From Amblyornis subalaris (taxonomy: Eukaryota > Chordata > Aves > Passeriformes > Ptilonorhynchidae): a stretch of DNA of 64,000 bases. The notes beneath the pieces were generated by a model. The model had not been told where the DNA came from, did not search any database, and saw nothing but the letters and a program-made list of their open reading frames with translations. A program made the position numbers and the translations under genes. The DNA is taken from positions 3,422,837 through 3,486,836 of the forward strand of contig JACAXG010000032.1 of NCBI GenBank assembly GCA_018881555.1. The letters are read 5' to 3'. Every line of letters starts with the position of its first letter. Positions within the stretch are counted from its first letter, which is position 1. Positions 1 to 10,467 of this stretch are shown here, piece by piece.

Positions 1-560
1 GCACCACTATTCTGTTCTGGCACAGAAGCCCCACCTGAACCTGTGTGGCACATAACCATCCACAATCAGCAGGTTGTCACCGATTTCTCCTGTCCCAAGT
101 GTCACACACATACACGTGCTNTGAAAAATCCCATTTTCGTCTCGCAGACAGGCACAGGCACACAGGTCTGATAGAGCCAGCCCCAGAGGCTGAAAGTGAG
201 CCCAGCCTCAGTTTGCCACTATTTTTGGTGGATCCAAAGCCCTAACACAGACTTGTGCACTTTCTGGCACTGAATAAATATACTCAATGTGAATTAAAAA
301 AAGAAACACCAGAGGAGGTGGAGTTNGGAAGACGAGACGAACTGAGTTCTAGGAGGGTTGTTTTTTGTTTTCTCCCTCGTTAACGAGAAACCTGACCTGG
401 GCACGCTGCAAACATCTCTGCTGTGCCCGGAGCGCCCCGACCCGCTGCTGACAGAGCCCTGCCCGACACCCCCGCCCCGCACCCCCCTCCCCCGCCGNCA
501 GCGCCGCTGGGTACAGCCTGCACCGCCCGCCGGGGGGGAAACACTCTCCTCCCTGTCATT

Positions 561-650
561 TGCTGCTGCTGCTGCTGCTATTATTATCATTAGTAGTAGT
601 ATAATTATCATTAGTAGTAGTATTATTCATTATAGTTATTATAATTACTA
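561..650. repeat. Compound trinucleotide-rich simple repeat
   Basis: A short TGC run (561-579) passes into ATT and AGT triplets. A block of about 18 bp, ATTATCATTAGTAGTAGT, appears twice with a small insertion between the copies. The repeat lies inside GDF7 intron 1 and is probably polymorphic. Confidence 0.8.
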
Positions 651-1149
651 TTTGAAAAGCAGATCTAAAGTTCCTATGAGAAACAGATAAGAGCAGATAA
701 GGAGATCTCTTTGAAGAGTTCATCTGGTTTCGTTTTGCGCTGAAACTTCACAGGACCTGAGCGCAGTTTTCCCCCAGCTCTCCCAAGCCGAGCACTGCCC
801 ACCCTCCCATCGGAGCATCCTCCCCCCGGTCCCGCCTCGCTCCCCGACGTTTCCCCATCAGCTTCCAGTAAACCTCCTCCCGCAAAGGCTGCCTACAGGA
901 TACGGCCCCTTCTGGGTGTGGGAACGGGGTTTGGGGATGNGGCTTGGGGATGGGGCTTGGGGGGCTCCGCACCACCAGCCGCCGCTCCTGCACCCCGGGG
1001 CAGCAGGCGACAGGCACGGGGGGGCGTTGCTGGCGCTGCTTTTCAGTTTGTGTTTTCATTTTATTCGATCGGGGATTTATTATTTTTTCCCTAGCCGAGC
1101 GAACTTCGCCGGCAGGGCGCGATGTACCTATATACGTGTGGTGGTGGGG

Positions 1150-1151
1150 GT

Positions 1152-1202
<51 letters not shown>
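1150..1202. repeat. (TG)n microsatellite
   Basis: An uninterrupted TG dinucleotide run of about 22 units (from about 1159) is preceded by an interrupted TG/GGT-rich lead-in. It lies in GDF7 intron 1, in purine-pyrimidine alternation that can adopt Z-form DNA. Confidence 0.95.
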
Positions 1203-1205
<3 letters not shown>

Positions 1206-1639
1206 AAAATATATCGTTAAGTGCGTATACGTGTTTATTTGATTATCGTTATTAGATCCGCGTGTATGAAGAGGCCAAAAGAGGGCGAAGAGTGCGAAGC
1301 GGACCGCGATGCCGAGCTCAGCCGGCGGGATCGGCGGCAGCCGCTCCGGAGCGCCGCGGCCGCCCGGGACCGAGCACGCCCGGGGCATCGCGGCTCCGCT
1401 CCCTCCCCGGCCCGGCCCGCCCCTTCGTGATGCCCCACGGAGTTTTTCGGGATGCGAAGGCTCTGACGGGGCTTCTCCCTGACGGTCCCGAGGATGCCGC
1501 GGGGAGAAGCTGCTCTCAACCTGCGCCATAGCCCCCGGGCCCGCATCAGGTGGCGGGAGGTCTCGAGAGCCGCCCGCACCCCCGCCCTCCCGGCGCGGCT
1601 GACGGCACCTCTCANCCCGTCCGAACCCCTTCCCCAGCA

Positions 1640-2190
1640 GTAAGTGTCATCCTTGACCCCGACTGCGTGTGCAACCCCATCGCCACGCCCGACGCCAAGC
1701 TCAGCCCCACGCTCATCTCCAACGCAACGCCCTTCACCAGCTCTCGGCACACACATTTTGCTGTCCCCATCGTCACCCTAACCGTATGCTCACGCACAGC
1801 ACCAGTCCCAGTCCCAGTCCCAGCCCCGGCCTCGTCCTCACTCCCACTCGCGCACGGCTCCATTCCCGTTAAACAACCGGGATGCGCAGTCTAACCNGTG
1901 AAGCCCCATCCCATGCGCTGCCCCATCCCCGGCAACCACTCCGTGCTGAAACCAACGCACAACCCCTTCCCTGGCACAGCCCCGTGCTCGGACCAACGTG
2001 CGAGCATCCTCTCCGNGTGCCACCACGTCCCCAAACTCACGCTCAAAGTGATGCACAACCCCGTGCGTCTATCCCCACACTCACGCAGGAGCCCGATCCC
2101 CACACCCACGCACAACCCCGTCTCCATCCCCAAGCCCAATCCTCATCCTCAAGCCCATTCCCAAGCCCAAGCATCCACGTCCCCCCCGCC
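1640..2190. repeat. C-rich degenerate tandem repeat
   Basis: The plus strand is strongly C-rich and G-poor for about 550 bp. It is built from recurring fragments such as AACCCCGT, CCCATCCCC, AAGCCCA and a clean CAGTCC hexamer run near 1804-1821. The period is too diverged to define by eye. It sits in GDF7 intron 1 close to the exon 1 donor and explains the spurious His/Pro/Thr-rich reading frames. Confidence 0.6.
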
Positions 2191-2266
2191 CGACGGCGGG
2201 GTCCCGGCGGGGCGGCCCGTCCGCGCTGCCCTGCCCGGCTGCGGGCGCCGCGCGTCCCGCACTCAC

Positions 2267-2594
2267 CGCTGCGCGCCCGCTCCGCGAAGCCCGTCACGGT
2301 GTCGGCGCGGCGGCCGGGGGCGCGGCGGGCGGCCAGGCGCTGGTACAGGGCCACCATGTAGTGGTGCGGCACCACCGTGCCGTTGCGGAGAGCCCCGTCC
2401 CTCCGCGGCGGGGAGGAGAAGGGGGAGGCGGCGGCGGCGGAGGAGGAGGAGGCGGAGGAAGGCGCGGCTGCCGAGGGTCGCTGGGGAGCGGCGGCTGACG
2501 GGCCGCGCACGGCGGCGGCCTCCAGCCCGCGGCGGAGGCGGCAGGCGCCCAGCAGGCAGAGGCAGAGGGCGGCGGCGGCGGCGCGGAGGCGCAT
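2267..2594 (-). CDS. GDF7: GDF7, coding exon 1 (signal peptide and start of prodomain)
   Basis: GDF7 is a secreted BMP/GDF-family ligand of the GDF5/6/7 group, known for roof-plate and dorsal interneuron patterning and for tendon and joint roles. The exon reads from ATG at 2594 to the donor at 2266 and gives 109 codons plus 1 nt. Residues 1-18 are a hydrophobic Ala/Leu/Cys-rich signal peptide (MRLRAAAAALCLCLLGAC), followed by LEAAAV. A low-complexity Pro/Ala/Ser stretch follows, then the conserved prodomain entry NGTVVPHHYMVALYQRLA and RADTVTGF near the exon end. These blocks match my memory of mammalian GDF7 better than GDF5 or GDF6. The start lies in GCCGCCGCCATGC, a good Kozak context. The mature domain is outside the window. 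The Ala/Ser/Pro tracts are GC-slippage-prone and probably vary between species. Confidence 0.9.
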
Positions 2595-2667
2595 GGCGGC
2601 GGCCCGGGGCTCGGCGCGGAGCTGCTGCCGCCGCCGCTCCCCGCCCGCTTTTGAACATCGTCTTCGC

Positions 2668-2706
2668 CCGCCGCCGCCGCCGCCGCCGCNGCCGCCACCG
2701 CGGCCG
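2668..2706. repeat. (CCG)n triplet run in the GDF7 5' leader region
   Basis: About eleven CCG/GCC triplets in near-perfect series, with one ambiguous base at 2690. On the GDF7 strand this reads as GGC repeats about 75-110 nt upstream of the start codon, probably in the 5' UTR. Such a run is liable to slippage and to stable RNA structure. Confidence 0.85.
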
Positions 2707-2764
2707 CCCGCGCCCGGGGGCTCCCCCTGCCGGCCGCACGCCCCTCCCCGCCCGAGCGCCGCCC

Positions 2765-3065
2765 GCGCCCCGCACCCGCCCCGACCCCCCGGCAGGTGAG
2801 AGACGCCCGCACCCTCCCCGGACTCCGCCCGGCCTACCCCGGCAGGTGAGAGACACCCGGAACACCCCCGCACCCCGCCCCGACCTCCCGGCAGGTGAGA
2901 GATGCCCGGAACCCCCTTGGGCCCCGCCCCGCCTGCCCCGGCAGGTGAGAGACCCCCCGGAGCCCCCTCGGACCCTGCCCCGAACCCCCGGCAGGTGAGA
3001 GACACCCGGATTCCCCCTCGGGCCCCGTTCCGCCTGTCCCGGCAGGTGAGACTTCCCTCGGGCTC
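2765..3065. repeat. Six-copy ~50-bp minisatellite with CAGGTGAG in each unit
   Basis: The core GGCAGGTGAGA recurs six times. The CAGGTG hexamers start at 2793, 2843, 2892, 2942, 2992 and 3043, so the spacing is 50, 49, 50, 50 and 51 bp. Between cores is a C-rich filler of the type ACACCCGGAAC...CCCCGCCCCGCCTGCCCC. Each unit therefore carries an E-box (CAGGTG/CACCTG) and, on the plus strand, a good splice-donor-like word. The array lies about 170-470 bp upstream of the GDF7 start codon. Confidence 0.92.
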
Positions 3066-4139
3066 CGGCCCCGTCTGGTGGGGGGCACCTGCGCCCCCGA
3101 TGGGGGCACTCGCAGCCCTCATTTCGCGGGGAGAGCTGCGTCCCACAGCCCCGTGCCACGGCATCACCCCAGCCTAACTGTGGGGTGGGATGGGGTTGTG
3201 TCCGACTTTGGAAGGTGACCCCGGTCCGGGATAGCGGGAGGTGAGGGAGGGCACCGTCACAGCCATGTCTCTTTGCAGGGGTCGTATTTCGTAGCGGGGA
3301 ACCCCCCGCGACAGAGTGGACGGGGAAACGTCGTCCCGTATTGGAGGGGTCACCCGCCACCCCGTACTGGGGCGGGGGTCNCGGTCCCGCACTGAGATGG
3401 GGCAGCCCTGGCTCTGTTTCGGACGGAGGAACCGCCACCCCACATTTCGGGCGGATCCCTTTCCCGCCCAGACTGGCCCGCAAGGGTGATGCTGGCGGTG
3501 GGGCCGGGTCGGGAGTGGCCAGGGGAGGGGGAGCGACCCGCCGCGGGGTGGCCCCGGGGACCCGGGCTCCCCCGCACCGCTCCGCGATGCCCCGGGCTGC
3601 CCCGAGCCTCCATCGGCCCCGGTAATTCCGCCTCGGGAGTCCGACACCGGAGCAAAACAAAGCCCCGGCCGGGCTGCGGGCTGATGTTTTCCCTCGCACA
3701 GAGGGTTTCCTTGGTAAAATTCAGATGTTTCCTTGGGTCTCGATTAAAATAACAAAGTGGGGTATTTACTAGGATGTTATTTCAAGTCTCTTAAGTCCCT
3801 GGTTATGTCTGTTGCGATTTCTCCGCAAATACAAAAACAAGCGCTGCGATGATTTATTTGAAGGAATGTAGGTGTTTCGCCAAACCAAACACGGCTTTTT
3901 TTTTCCCTCTCCCCCCCGAAACAATCACTTCTCACGAGCATTTGTCACTGCAGCCTCTTGGATTTCTTTCTGCTGTAATTTTACAGGTGTTTTGTCCCAG
4001 TACCGCGAGCGGGTTTCTAATGCCAACCAGCGGATTGGCTCGGTATGTACACACACTGTGTGGAGACANGCACGCAGCTCCCAGGACACCATCCCAAGAA
4101 CACCCCATCCTGAGGAATCCCTGTCCCATGCAGTCAGTG

Positions 4140-4275
4140 CCAGATGGCCAGGCCTGAGACCATTTGCACACCTTGCACAGCACTTACACAGGCAGTTTGC
4201 ACAGCCTTTCCATGGAGTTTGCATGGCTTGCACAGCATTTGCACACTCAGCATGTTCACACAGGGCCTTGCACAC
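4140..4275. repeat. Degenerate TTGCACAG-type short repeat cluster
   Basis: Words such as TTTGCACA, CTTGCACAGCA, GTTTGCACAGC and GCTTGCACAGCATTTGCACA recur at least six times in about 135 bp. Spacing is irregular, so this is an old or imperfect tandem array. Confidence 0.6.
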
Positions 4276-5398
4276 ACCACCCCCCAGCAGGCAGTGACCA
4301 CCAGGAGCCCTAACCCAGCTGGGGCAGGAGGCAGAGGAAGGGTCAGCAGAGGAAGGTTTCATTAACTGTTACTCTTTTGTCAGTCCCTTACGAAACCCAG
4401 CCTGATGCTGTTCAGATACTAAAGGTCAGTTTTAAAAAGCATCCAACAGAACCTTCCAGCCCCTGAGGCCTCACTTCCCCCTGGCCAGAGTCCTGAGACC
4501 CTGCTTGAGTGCCCTCACAGAACCCAAGCACNGCAGCAGGGCTGAGTGCTCAGGGCAGCTCTTCCCAAAGACGAGAAGGCTGAAAAGCACTGTCAGTTCC
4601 TGTCCTGCTCAATACCACCTCAACCAGCAGCCCCAGGCTCACAAAGTGTGCTCCTGATACTCCCTCTGCAGCGTATGGCAGTGCTCCCTTCCCTTCAAAA
4701 GGGTCAGCAAAAGGATGGAAGCATGATGGGATGGGAAGGACTGTCAAATTCTANATAATGGGCAGAAATGTCTATCCATAGACGTCTGGGCTTCTTGCAA
4801 TCGTTTCTGGAGCCTCCTGCCTGGAATCCTTTCACACAGTCAGTTTTATGGGAAACAGNGAAAGGTACAAAAATGGTTAGTGTGGGCCATACCCCAGGCC
4901 CCCCAGTCTGTACATCCTCCTGCATGTTGGAGTGCATGTACATGTCACACATGTGGGACCCCAAGCTTCACCAAATTCCCTGGGACTGGAACTGTCACTG
5001 CATTTTTTTTCCATGTATCTTTCAAAAATTAAAGTTACATTGATGCAACAGACAGCTGTGCCTTCTGTTTTTTTCTTTCTCCACAATTTTTTTTGCTCAC
5101 AGACCAGTCCTCTTCTCAGCCCCCAACATGGGCAGCAGGGACAAATTCCTGCCTGGTGCAAGCTGGCAGAGCTGAGAAATGGGTTCCTCTGCATCAGTTT
5201 GCACCACACCATCCTTGTCNCTGTGCACAGCTGTCCCTGTGACAGAGCTTTGTGCTGTTGGGTGAAGGGAGCCAAATCCCTGTCCTCACTCTCTGTATGG
5301 AGACCCGAACACAGGCACGCACATCCCCGCACAACCCCAGTGACATGGACACACATGTCTGTGAGCACCAGGCACACATGCCTGAACCAGAATGCACA

Positions 5399-5417
5399 TG
5401 CACACACACACACACAT
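5399..5417. repeat. Short (CA)n microsatellite
   Basis: About nine CA units in a CA-rich context (5380-5420). No gene association is visible. Confidence 0.85.
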
Positions 5418-8400
5418 AGGTACACCAACCCAAGAAGCAAATTTTGCCCAGCCGTGCCGGAGGGTAGATGTGAAATCCCACAGCTCATCCTCTCAACCAC
5501 ACAGCGTCTATCGAGATGCACGAGCACTGACTTTCCCATCTGTTCTCCATTGCAGCCTCATTTAAACCCTTTTGGGCTTTCTTGAATTTCCATCAGCCCA
5601 GCCCAGCCCAGCTGCAAGACCTTCCCAAGCCTCCCGAGCCCTGCGCAGCGGCACAGCAGCTCCTGCCCCCAGTCCTTCCCTGTGCCGAGGACGGGCTCCC
5701 TTCTCTCCCGCTGCAAAACTTTTGCGCGTAATTTCACGCTGGCAAAGAGCCACCTTCTACCAGCCCCCTTCCAAAACCAAATTAGCACGCTGCTGCAGCA
5801 GCAGAAATTGGAGAGGAAAGGCTGCAGTTTTATTTTACAACTCAATTAGCAAGTTTATACAGAAAAAAACACCCACATAACTGAGGGAGATTTTATGTCC
5901 GTTTGGCTTCACCAGCAAATAGACTTGTTCCTCCTGAGGGCACTCCCCACTGCTGTGGGCACAGCGATGTGCTTCTGCCCATGGGGGCCCTCGAAGTGAT
6001 CCTGGCTCCAGCCCTGCTCACTTGCTCCATCTCTCCTTGCTCTTACCCTTATAAATCCCCTGGATATCTCCATCACGGGCTGAAAAACACAGTTTTGAGA
6101 CTGTCCTGACACCCTGTTCACCAAGTATTACATCAGAAGTGTGCCAAAACCTGAGATGAAGATAAAGGCCCTCATTTGCCTGTAATTTTTCCCTAAGAAC
6201 AAGTCCCAAATAACATGAAGCCAATGGCTGTATGCCCAGGACNGATCCTGACTCCTGAAACAGCTTGTACCATGTCCCACTGCAGTCTCTCCCTTCCTTC
6301 ACCAATAGACCCTGCTGGTCAGATTTTTTGGAAGAAGGAGACAGTCATCTCACTGAGGCAGTTTTATTACTGGGAACATTTTTTGGATGCTGATTGCTTC
6401 AGGATCAGGAAGGAATCATTCCTGCCTGGCTGACACTTGGGCTTGTCCCCTCTGTTGCAGTCCCCTTCCCTCCACTCCCTATTTTTGTCCCCAGTACTGC
6501 CCTGCTTGCCCTCCTGCCTTGTCCATGGTGGTTGGGGACCTTTCTGTGTGGAGCACTGAATCATTTCTATGTGTGAGATTGAGTCCTGCTCAGGGTGGAG
6601 CACCCTACCACAGCTACATCCTCTTGTGCTACTGTGGGCAAGGTCCCAGCCTGGCAGAGGGGCTGCCTTACAGATGCTCTTCAGCACCAGCCATGGAAGT
6701 CCACTTCTCAAAGGAGGAAACTGAGGCAGAAAGGAAAATCCTCAAGGAATAACTATGTACCTCACAGTTACATATCACAGTCACATTCCCACAGTTCTGC
6801 ACTTCTACCTCATCTTTCCAGTCATCAGCCCTTTTTGATGGAATAAAAAGAAACTGCAGTGACAAATCCCCTCCATGCTTCAAAACTGGAGGTGTCTGTG
6901 GCTGTTTCTGTTAGTTAAACCAGTGGGGCTCCACCAACTTTTCAAGTCTTGAGCAAGTTCAGAGTGATCAGGATATTGATGCCAATGGCTATTTGGAAGA
7001 GTGTGTTTTCATGTAGTGACCACACAAGAAGCCTCTTGGGGCTTCANTTAACAAATGTCTTCTAGCGAGATGGCTACAAGTGACAGCAAGGCCAGCTCAG
7101 CAAGTAACCAAGCAACAGCATCGTTTTCTTTCCAAACCTTCCAGCAACTCCTTCCAAAACTTACTTAAACTGAAGCCAAGCTGAATTCTTTCTGATTGTC
7201 TGCACAGGGATAGCCAGGGAAGATAAGACAAATCAAGGTACAAACTCCATGCATGAAACATCAGATGGATTCAAGGACCCTGTGGGCTGCTTTGGGCCCA
7301 GACACCTGACGTCAGCGCAGTCTGGCTGCCTAAAGCTGTGCTTGTCTCACATCACTTTCTATTTGAATGCTGTGCTCTAGCTAGGGGACAGGAGACTTAT
7401 GGAAACNTTTTGCTGAGTTCAATCCTTCTGGAAAAAAGCAGCTCCTTGAAAAAAGCTTTCCAATATCCCCTTGAGGAAAATTGTCCTATTCAGCATCTGG
7501 TCGACAGGGTCTGGCATAAGCCACCTGAAAATAGTCAGTCAAAACACAGTTGAGCGCTCAGTCAATTTAAAAAAAAAAAATAAAAAGCCCGTTTGCTTTT
7601 TGAAAAGTGCAGAGTCAGCAAGTAATTTGTCAATGCACTAAGCACAGGTGCTGGATCATGGTGATGGCTCACCCCAAGTGTCCTCACGGTGGTAGTCTAG
7701 GCCAGCATCTGCTTGGAAGGGGTGGGATTCACTTTGCTTCATTCTGGCTTCTTTCTCAGCCTAACTAATCACCTTCCCTGGAGGGAGAGCTGTACCTCCA
7801 GAAAGTGCTTCCTACAGCATTAACACAGAGTCCAGCTGAGACAGCTGATACAGAGGTGAAGAAAGCCCTCAGCTGCCTCCTCCCCACCCCTGGCTGCCCA
7901 TATGAGATGACACCAGGGGAAGTGCTCTCCTACAACTCTGCTCAAGTTCTGCTCCATGATTCCTTATTTTAACATATTAAATCCTCTGATTTCCACTTAG
8001 TCTTTTTTTTTTTTTCTCATCTGTTTCCCACATCGCTGTGTTTCTTCCCAATTTCTTGTCCTCCAGCTCCCAGCCCCTTTGCGAAGGCTCCTTACATTTG
8101 GGGCTATCAGGACCTGAAGGGGAGACCTGGCTGGGAGAGTGTTTGCCAGAGGACACCCAAGGGAACACCAGAAAAGGAACATTGCTCAGAGTACCTCATC
8201 CCAATCTTTCCAGTTCCCAACTATTCCTAGGAGATTCCTTCTCTGCCCTCTCCCCATCCTTCTCCAGCCAGTGCTGCTCACAACTGTTGTGTCAGGCTCA
8301 CTTCTCTGCCACTTGAGACAGAATTTCTCCCTACCAAGACCAAGTCCTTTGCTTTCTATCCCAATGCAAAGTCTTACCAATAACTCCAGTTCTGTCTCAC

Positions 8401-10057
8401 TCATAACTTTCTGGATGAAGGTGTTCATCACTACNAACATGAAAGAAGGTGAAGGGTTTTTTCCCCTTTTAACTTATCTTCCCATCCTTTGGTATTGTTT
8501 ATTCCTTGTTAGACAGCTACTTTTTTTCTCTCATTCACTTCAGTGCTCTAGTCCCATGCTTTTATTTCGTGCCATAGACCAGACATGGAGCTAAACGTTG
8601 TCAGCTGTGGTTTCCTGGACAGTTACTCTGAGGACACCAACAAGCCATGGGGGTCAGCTGAGGCGTGCAAAGGGCCAGAGAAGACCTGCCACCCTCAGCT
8701 CCAGCCCAGCCCTCCTCCCTTCACTCTGTGCCTGCTGCTGTGCTGGGCTGTGAGGAGGAGGAGAAGCAATGGAGGAAGGTGAGTGTCTGGATGGGGAAAA
8801 GGATGTGGTGCAAAGCGCTGATTGACTGCAACTTTGCATGATCGGGATCACTTCTGTCAAAGATTCTCCCTGACCGTCCTGCCAGGGCAGCATGTCCTTC
8901 CGTGACAGATGTGGGTGGTTTGAGCTGGGCACCTGGCAGCTGGGAGAGATGACTCTCACCTGAAAGGTCCCACAAAAACCAGCACTGACCATGGGGCAAA
9001 CTGAGCCGTTCATAAACTAATNCTTACCATTGGTACCTTCTGGTGTCTTGTCCAGTTCTGCATTTTAACCCAACGATTTCTGCTTTCCTTTTCCATCTTG
9101 TCTTTTCCAATTTTTTTTTGGTAAACATTTCATGCCTTGGGCCTCTTTCTCCTCCAGCTGCTGAGTAGCATGAGAGGCTCAGGGAAGAACCCATCCCACA
9201 GGATCACCCCGCCCCAGCTCAGCAGAGGGGCCGGGCGGCTGCGGTGGGACCGAGCATCATCTGGAAGCGTGCGGGCAGGGATCTCTCCCAGGGCAGGAGC
9301 ACCATCTCCTGGAGAAGGGATTTACAGCACTGAGTCTCCGTGCAAGGTGTTTGCCTCTGCACAGATGGAATGTGGAAGGCACTAGCAGTTTGGAAGGCAC
9401 TCGCTCTGATTTCTCTCCACTTAGGCTGTGAAACACATGTAAAGCAACCCAGTACAAGTGTGTCCTGAGTACAGAAGAGGAAGATGGCTGCGAATGGGAA
9501 CACATTATGTGGGCACATCCCTTTTACTTTATGCTGTGCATTAGATGGACCTGAGTGTGAGTTGCAGGATCAGGTGTTATAGAGTTTTTGCTATGGGTGT
9601 ATCAGGTGAAGTTNCATCTTATTTTGCATTTGAGACTCTGTCTCACAGAGTCATTGAGTTAAAACAAATAGCAAATCACATCTTGCTTAAGGAAGGGTCC
9701 TTTGAATAGTTTTGTCATGTAAATCACAACAAGCTTTTTGCCTACGTATCTTTTCCTTGGTAGGTGCATTAAAAGGAGATATATGCAATGTATTACATCC
9801 TGCAGTCCCTGCACATTTATTCAGTGCTCCCACTAAAGTTAAAGGCAGGTCTCTGGGCAGTGACAGCTGCATGGATGGAGACACTGACACACATCATTGG
9901 GTGGGATGCCCTATTAGGGATGACCTTGATTCCCTAACACATCATAGTGGTGTGTGTTCACAACTGCCTATCTCAGCTCTTCACAGACAAGCTGCTGTGG
10001 GCTGCGCTGGCACCAGTATTTAGGTAGCATCTGCTTCTGCCTTAACAAGGAAGGACA

Positions 10058-10467
10058 CAAAGATGATCACAGGGGTGGAGCATCTCCCCTATGGAGACAG
10101 GCNGAGAGAGTTGGGGCTGTTTGGTCTGGAGAAGAGAAGGCTCCGGGGACACCTCATTGCAGCCTTACAGTACTTAAAGGGTGCTTACAGAATAGAGGCA
10201 GAGCAATTTTTTTACACAGGCAGATAGGGATAGGACAAGGGGGAATGGTTCCAAACTAAAAAATGAGAGATTTAGATTATATTAGGAAGAAATTCTTTAC
10301 TGTGAGGGTGGTGAGATACTGGAACGGGTTGCCCAGACAAGCTGTGGATACTTCATCCCTGGAAATGCTCAAGGCCCCAATGATGGGGCTTTGAGCAACC
10401 TGATCTAGTGGAAGGAACAAGACGATATTCAAGGTCCCTTCCAACCCAAGCCTTTCTACGATTCAAG
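10058..10467 (+). mobile_element. CR1-type LINE, 3' end fragment
   Basis: The fragment shows the standard CR1 3' region in order: GGGGTGGAGCATCTCCC, then GTTTGGTCTGGAGAAGAG, AGGAAGAAATTCTTTACTGT, GGGTTGCCCAGACAAGCTGT, ATGGGGCTTTGAGCAACCTG and a tail of GGTCCCTTCCAACCCAAGCC followed by CTACGATTC. It is 5'-truncated, as most CR1 copies are, and lies in the GDF7-HS1BP3 intergenic region in plus orientation. Confidence 0.93.

Larger units (their letters stand above)
1..2266 (-). other. GDF7: GDF7 intron 1 (partial, runs off the left edge)
   Basis: This stretch follows the exon 1 splice donor on the minus strand (GTGAGT, positions 2266 to 2261). No segment encodes the rest of the prodomain or the cysteine-knot mature ligand expected in GDF7 exon 2, so exon 2 must lie left of position 1. 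The intron starts very GC-rich and becomes mixed. It holds a trinucleotide-rich patch near 561-650, a TG microsatellite near 1150-1202 and a long C-rich degenerate repeat at about 1640-2190. Long reading frames here are explained by GC-richness and repeats. Confidence 0.75.
2595..3700 (-). promoter_or_regulatory. GDF7: GDF7 CpG-island promoter and 5' UTR region
   Basis: The DNA upstream of the GDF7 ATG is extremely GC- and CpG-rich to about 3700, where composition drops to AT-rich. It contains a CCG triplet run, the ~50-bp minisatellite and many GC-box-like CCGCCC words. No clear TATA box is visible, which suits a CpG-island promoter. The transcription start cannot be fixed from sequence alone. 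An upstream ATG at 2658 lies close to the coding start. Confidence 0.65.
3066..10057. other. Intergenic region between GDF7 and the first CR1 copy
   Basis: The first 600 bp continue the GC-rich flank of GDF7. Beyond about 3700 the sequence is ordinary mixed-composition DNA with a short CA microsatellite near 5400 and a degenerate TTGCACAG-type repeat near 4140-4275. No reading frame shows a recognisable domain or plausible exon structure, and no RNA gene was seen. Enhancers may be present but cannot be proven from one sequence. Confidence 0.6.

Noticed and set aside
1898..2998. A 366-codon plus-strand frame rich in Pro, Arg and His
   Set aside because: Antisense shadow of GDF7 exon 1 and neighbouring GC- and C-rich repeats; no domain, and it has repeat-derived composition.
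2263..3699. A 478-codon minus-strand open frame across GDF7 exon 1 and its promoter
   Set aside because: It is in a different frame from the recognised GDF7 exon, spans the minisatellite and CCG run, and stays open because the DNA is so GC-rich. Only its 3' part, from the ATG at 2658, is discussed, as a possible uORF.
4877..5539. Overlapping ~220-codon frames on both strands
   Set aside because: Cysteine/valine- or histidine/threonine-rich because of the CA microsatellite; no family likeness or exon structure.
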